Assembly: GCF_002911665.1 (NCBI RefSeq)
Contig: NZ_MTBP01000001.1
Location: forward strand, 1,612,001 to 1,676,000
DNA: 64,000 nt
Origin: Actinomadura rubteroloni
GTDB taxonomy: Bacteria > Actinomycetota > Actinomycetes > Streptosporangiales > Streptosporangiaceae
Reading direction: 5' to 3'
Of this stretch, positions 61,559 through 64,000 are shown piece by piece; within the stretch, counting starts at the first letter, position 1; each line of letters starts with the position of its first letter. Under the pieces are notes generated by a model. The model ran no database searches and was not told the DNA's origin. It saw only the letters and a program-made list of their open reading frames with translations. Position numbers and translations under genes: made by a program.

Positions 61559-62992
61559 TCAGGCGCGGGGTATCCATTGCGGAACGTCGGCGCCCCATGG
61601 ACGTCCGACCCAGGCGTAGTGGGCGGGGGCGCCCTCGAATGCCAGGACAGGCGGGGCGCACGTGATGCGTCCCGCCTCGCCGTCCACAGTCACGGTCGGA
61701 AGGTTCGGATTCCGTTCCGCTTGTGTGGAGCCGTCGGTGGCGAGGAGTTCGTGACCGACGCGAGCGAGCGCGACGGACACCAGCGGGGTGCCGCCGCTCG
61801 TGCGCTGCCGGACGAGCGCCGTCATGATCGCGGCGGCCAGCAGGTGGCCGGACGTGTGGTCGAGGGCCTGCGCGGGCAGCGCCCCCGGCGTCGCGCCGTC
61901 CGGGCTCTCGGCGGTCGCGATGCCCGTGGCGGCCTGGACGATGCTGTCGAACCCGCGCCGTCCGCTCCACGGCCCCGTCGCGCCCCATGCGCTGACCTGC
62001 GCGATCACCAGTCCGGGGTGCCGCCGCGCGAGCGCGTCCGGGGCCAGCCCGAACCGGTCCAGCGCGCCGGGCCGGTAGCCGGTGACGACGACGTCCGCGT
62101 CCGCGAGCAGGCCGTGCAGGACGGCATGGTCGCCGCCGTCGCGCAGATCCAGCGTGGTCGAGCGCTTGCCCTGCCCGGTGTCCAGGTGCAGCCACGCGAT
62201 CTCGGGATGCTGCGGCGGGTCGACGCGCAGCACGTCCGCGCCCGCGAACGCGAGGTCCCGCGTGGCGACCGGGCCGGCGATGACGCGCGTGAGGTCGAGG
62301 ACGCGCACCCCGGAGAGCGGCAGGTCCGCGGCGCGCACCGCAGGCCAGGGACGCGGGTCGGCCGGGCCGATCTCGGCCGTCTCGACGAGGGGCCGCGCGG
62401 CCAGCGCCGCCGCCTGCGGATGATCCCGCCACTGCTCGGGCGTCCGGACGGCCGCGACGACCGCGCCCGCCGCCACCGCGCGTTCCTCCAGGTCGGCGGC
62501 GTTGTGGCGGGCCACGGCGGCGCGGAACTCGGCGGGCCGGACACCGGCGGCGAGGCCGAGCAACGACCGCAGCCGCCGGGCGTGGTGCGGGTAGTTGCCG
62601 TGGGTGCGGATCCAGCCGTCGTCCGCGCGCCAGAAGCCGGAGAGCGCCGCCCACGCCTCGCCGGGACGTCCGTCCAGCCGGAACAGCCGCTCGCTCTGGT
62701 ACGACGCGGCGATTCGGTCGGCCGTGAGGAGCACCGGGGCGACCTCGCCGCCGAACCGCCGCGCCCGGACGACGTCGGCCGCCAGCGACGCGACCCCCAC
62801 ACCGTCGGCCGCCAGTTCACCGACCGGCAGCGCGGACGGCAGCGGAACCGCGTCCCCCGGCGACGTGATCAGTTCCAGCAGCGCCGGATCGCCGCCGAGA
62901 TCGGCCCATGCCCGCCGCGCGAACCGTCCCGCCGCCTCCGCCGCGCGATCGGACGTCGTGCCGTCGTCGCTTCGGCCGGTCATTTCCCCCAC
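61559..62992 (-). CDS. CoA-transferase family III (CaiB/BaiF) protein
   Basis: About 477 residues from GTG at 62992 (AGGAGG six bases upstream); ATG at 62983 or 62998 is possible. The C-terminal half contains the family III core: LPLSGVRVLDLTRVIAGPVA, TRDLAFAGADVLRVDPPQHP, LRDGGDHAVLHGLLADADVV, and VVTGYRPGALDRFGLAPD. The N-terminal half is a diverged version of the same fold (RFGGEVAPVLLTADRIAASY; GEAWAALSGFWRADDGWIRT), as in two-domain actinobacterial members. It transfers CoA between organic acids, perhaps in steroid or fatty-acid use; no partner enzymes are adjacent. Confidence 0.82.
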   Translation of the reverse strand: MGEMTGRSDDGTTSDRAAEAAGRFARRAWADLGGDPALLELITSPGDAVPLPSALPVGELAADGVGVASLAADVVRARRFGGEVAPVLLTADRIAASYQSERLFRLDGRPGEAWAALSGFWRADDGWIRTHGNYPHHARRLRSLLGLAAGVRPAEFRAAVARHNAADLEERAVAAGAVVAAVRTPEQWRDHPQAAALAARPLVETAEIGPADPRPWPAVRAADLPLSGVRVLDLTRVIAGPVATRDLAFAGADVLRVDPPQHPEIAWLHLDTGQGKRSTTLDLRDGGDHAVLHGLLADADVVVTGYRPGALDRFGLAPDALARRHPGLVIAQVSAWGATGPWSGRRGFDSIVQAATGIATAESPDGATPGALPAQALDHTSGHLLAAAIMTALVRQRTSGGTPLVSVALARVGHELLATDGSTQAERNPNLPTVTVDGEAGRITCAPPVLAFEGAPAHYAWVGRPWGADVPQWIPRA

Positions 62993-63122
62993 GCCCATCC
63001 TCCTGCCGCTCACGGGACGCGTATCGGACCCATCCAATGCGTCCCGCAACCGATCTACCAGGGTCCGATCCAGGAGAAGCGGACTGCCCCCGAATGTCCG
63101 GGGCGCCCGCTAGGTTCGCCGC

Positions 63123-63479
63123 ATGACCGACCGGACCACCTTCGCGCCGCTCATCTTCTTCGAGTACGACCACAAGCCGGGCCACTTCTGCCTCATGCTC
63201 GGCGACCAGCACATGGTCGACTTGGAGGACGTCTTCGAGGAATGCGGCCAGTACGGCAACGGATACGGCTGGGCGGGCGTGGCGCGCTCGGCGGTGAGCA
63301 CCCGCGCACCGGAACTGGAAGGCCGGTTCGGGCTCGACCCCGAGGCCGGAACCTTCGTGGCCTACGGCGAGGATCCCGACGCCCTCAAAGCCCTCGGCGC
63401 CCTGATGCGCACCGCCTGGCACGACCGCGCGGAACTGAGGACGCTCATCGAGTCCGGCGACCCCGACTGGTTCGACTGA
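63123..63479 (+). CDS. Imm51-like immunity protein
   Basis: 118 residues, acidic. FAPLIFFEYDHKPGHFCLML, the aromatic-glycine block YGNGYGWAGVARSAV, and LEGRFGLDPEAGTFVAYGED with DALKALGALMRTAWHD fit the Imm51 family found downstream of polymorphic toxins. It normally blocks a secreted toxin delivered by neighbours. No toxin gene is on either side here, so it is an orphan, perhaps retained for protection against rivals. The gene starts 74 bases from the end of the divergent CoA-transferase start area and ends at a palindromic terminator. Confidence 0.7.
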   Translation: MTDRTTFAPLIFFEYDHKPGHFCLMLGDQHMVDLEDVFEECGQYGNGYGWAGVARSAVSTRAPELEGRFGLDPEAGTFVAYGEDPDALKALGALMRTAWHDRAELRTLIESGDPDWFD

Positions 63480-63480
63480 C

Positions 63481-63504
63481 CCTGAAGCCCGCGCGGGCTT
63501 CAGG
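63481..63504. terminator. Palindromic bidirectional terminator
   Basis: CCTGAAGCCCGC at 63481-63492 is followed directly by its exact reverse complement through 63504, a 24-bp perfect palindrome. It lies between the convergent Imm51 and beta-lactamase genes and covers the lactamase stop codon. Confidence 0.85.
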
Positions 63505-64000
63505 GCCGGTGGCCGGGGGCGAGGCCCAATCCTTCGATGAGGAGGGTCGTGGTGCGGGCTATGACGGACTCGTCGGCGTCGCCTTTCGGGTCGTTGCGGT
63601 TGGTGTAGATGGCGATGATCAAAGGAGCGTGGCCGGGGGGCGTGACGACGGCTATGTCGTTGGCCGTTCCGTACGTCGAGCCGGTGCCGGTCTTGTCGCC
63701 GACGAGCCAGTTCCCGGGGACGCTGGCGCGGATCCGGGCGTCGCCGGTGACCGTGGCGCGCAGCCAGACATTGAGCTGCGCCCGATCGGGGGCGGCGAGG
63801 GCGCGGCCCACGGTGACGGAGGCGAGGTCGCGTCCGATCGCGGCGGGGGTGACGGTGTCCTGACGCTGGCCCGGTTTCCATTGGTTGAGGGCGGGCTCGT
63901 TGTGGTCCAGGCGGGAGACGGAGTCGCCGAGGGAGCGCAGGTAACGCGTCACGCCCGCCGGGCCGCCCACCTGCTTCAGCAGAACGTTCGCCGCCGTGTT
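63500..64000 (-). CDS. Class A beta-lactamase (C-terminal part; start beyond right edge)
   Basis: The minus frame is open from 64000 to the stop at 63500. At the window edge it reads NTAANVLLKQVGGPAGVTRY, the continuation of the SDN motif region. RLDHNEPALNQW matches the omega-loop ExxLN (general-base Glu), and VGDKTGTGSTYGTANDIAV gives the KTG box, so the visible active-site parts are intact. The N-terminal signal and the SxxK serine lie outside the window. It should hydrolyse penicillins and cephalosporins. Whether the chain is a full-length active enzyme cannot be judged here. Confidence 0.88.
   Translation of the reverse strand, partial: NTAANVLLKQVGGPAGVTRYLRSLGDSVSRLDHNEPALNQWKPGQRQDTVTPAAIGRDLASVTVGRALAAPDRAQLNVWLRATVTGDARIRASVPGNWLVGDKTGTGSTYGTANDIAVVTPPGHAPLIIAIYTNRNDPKGDADESVIARTTTLLIEGLGLAPGHRP

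Overview
The window is chromosomal DNA from a very high-GC actinobacterium. Evidence for this is the near-universal G/C third codon positions, frequent GTG starts, the large 180-kDa-type NAD-glutamate dehydrogenase, the ftsE-ftsX-(S41 protease)-smpB-ssrA block, a tmRNA tag ending in ALAA, and a c-di-AMP riboswitch in front of a cell-wall hydrolase. The gene content (Tad pili, LanKC, many orphan regulators) would suit an Actinomadura-like member of the Thermomonosporaceae, but no rRNA is present, so genus is an inference. No phage, insertion sequence, tRNA or true CRISPR array was seen.

Layout. 1-6703 (minus): the first ~2,230 codons of a giant secreted fibronectin-III repeat protein running off the left edge. 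7047-8566: a solute-binding protein and a zone of gene remnants. 8634-17782: a LuxR-type regulator with a degenerate receiver domain, divergent from an eight-gene Tad pilus/secretion operon (flp, TadE, TadG-like, CpaB, CpaE, CpaF, a vWA-TadB fusion, TadC). 17870-24801: a phosphorothioate-DNA-reader-type HNH protein with a lost catalytic His, a DHFR-like reductase, a TetR/azoreductase pair with its operator, a two-component system split by a 12-bp minisatellite, and a D,D-carboxypeptidase. 24946-30835: glycosyltransferase, flavin monooxygenase, riboswitch-controlled CHAP hydrolase, a ~63-bp structured repeat array, a triple-HTH protein and an NlpC/P60 hydrolase. 31147-39958: Ser/Thr kinase, NAD-glutamate dehydrogenase, PucR regulator, secreted esterase. 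40046-50211: housekeeping core with prfB, ftsEX, S41 protease, smpB, a PBP-like lipoprotein that has lost every catalytic motif, and ssrA.

50280-64000 is accessory: Excalibur protein, P450, a three-gene operon of two membrane-anchored vWA-like proteins plus a small adaptor, an imine-reductase/HxlR pair, a lanthipeptide-type synthetase with a candidate 41-aa precursor, DUF2267 protein, NylB-like serine hydrolase, CoA transferase, an Imm51-like immunity protein and a partial class A beta-lactamase.

The most interesting candidates are (1) the 52.4-55.2 kb operon, in which the small protein's C-terminus and the membrane protein's cytosolic N-terminus share an 18-residue glycine-aspartate motif resembling bacterial amyloid-signalling (RHIM-like) motifs; (2) the LanKC with a predicted three-cysteine zinc site and an adjacent minimal Cys-containing peptide; (3) the structured ~63-bp repeat array at 29.2-29.6 kb; and (4) a window-wide habit of tandem-repeat growth just behind gene 3' ends. 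Functions are inferred from motifs read by eye; no database search was possible.
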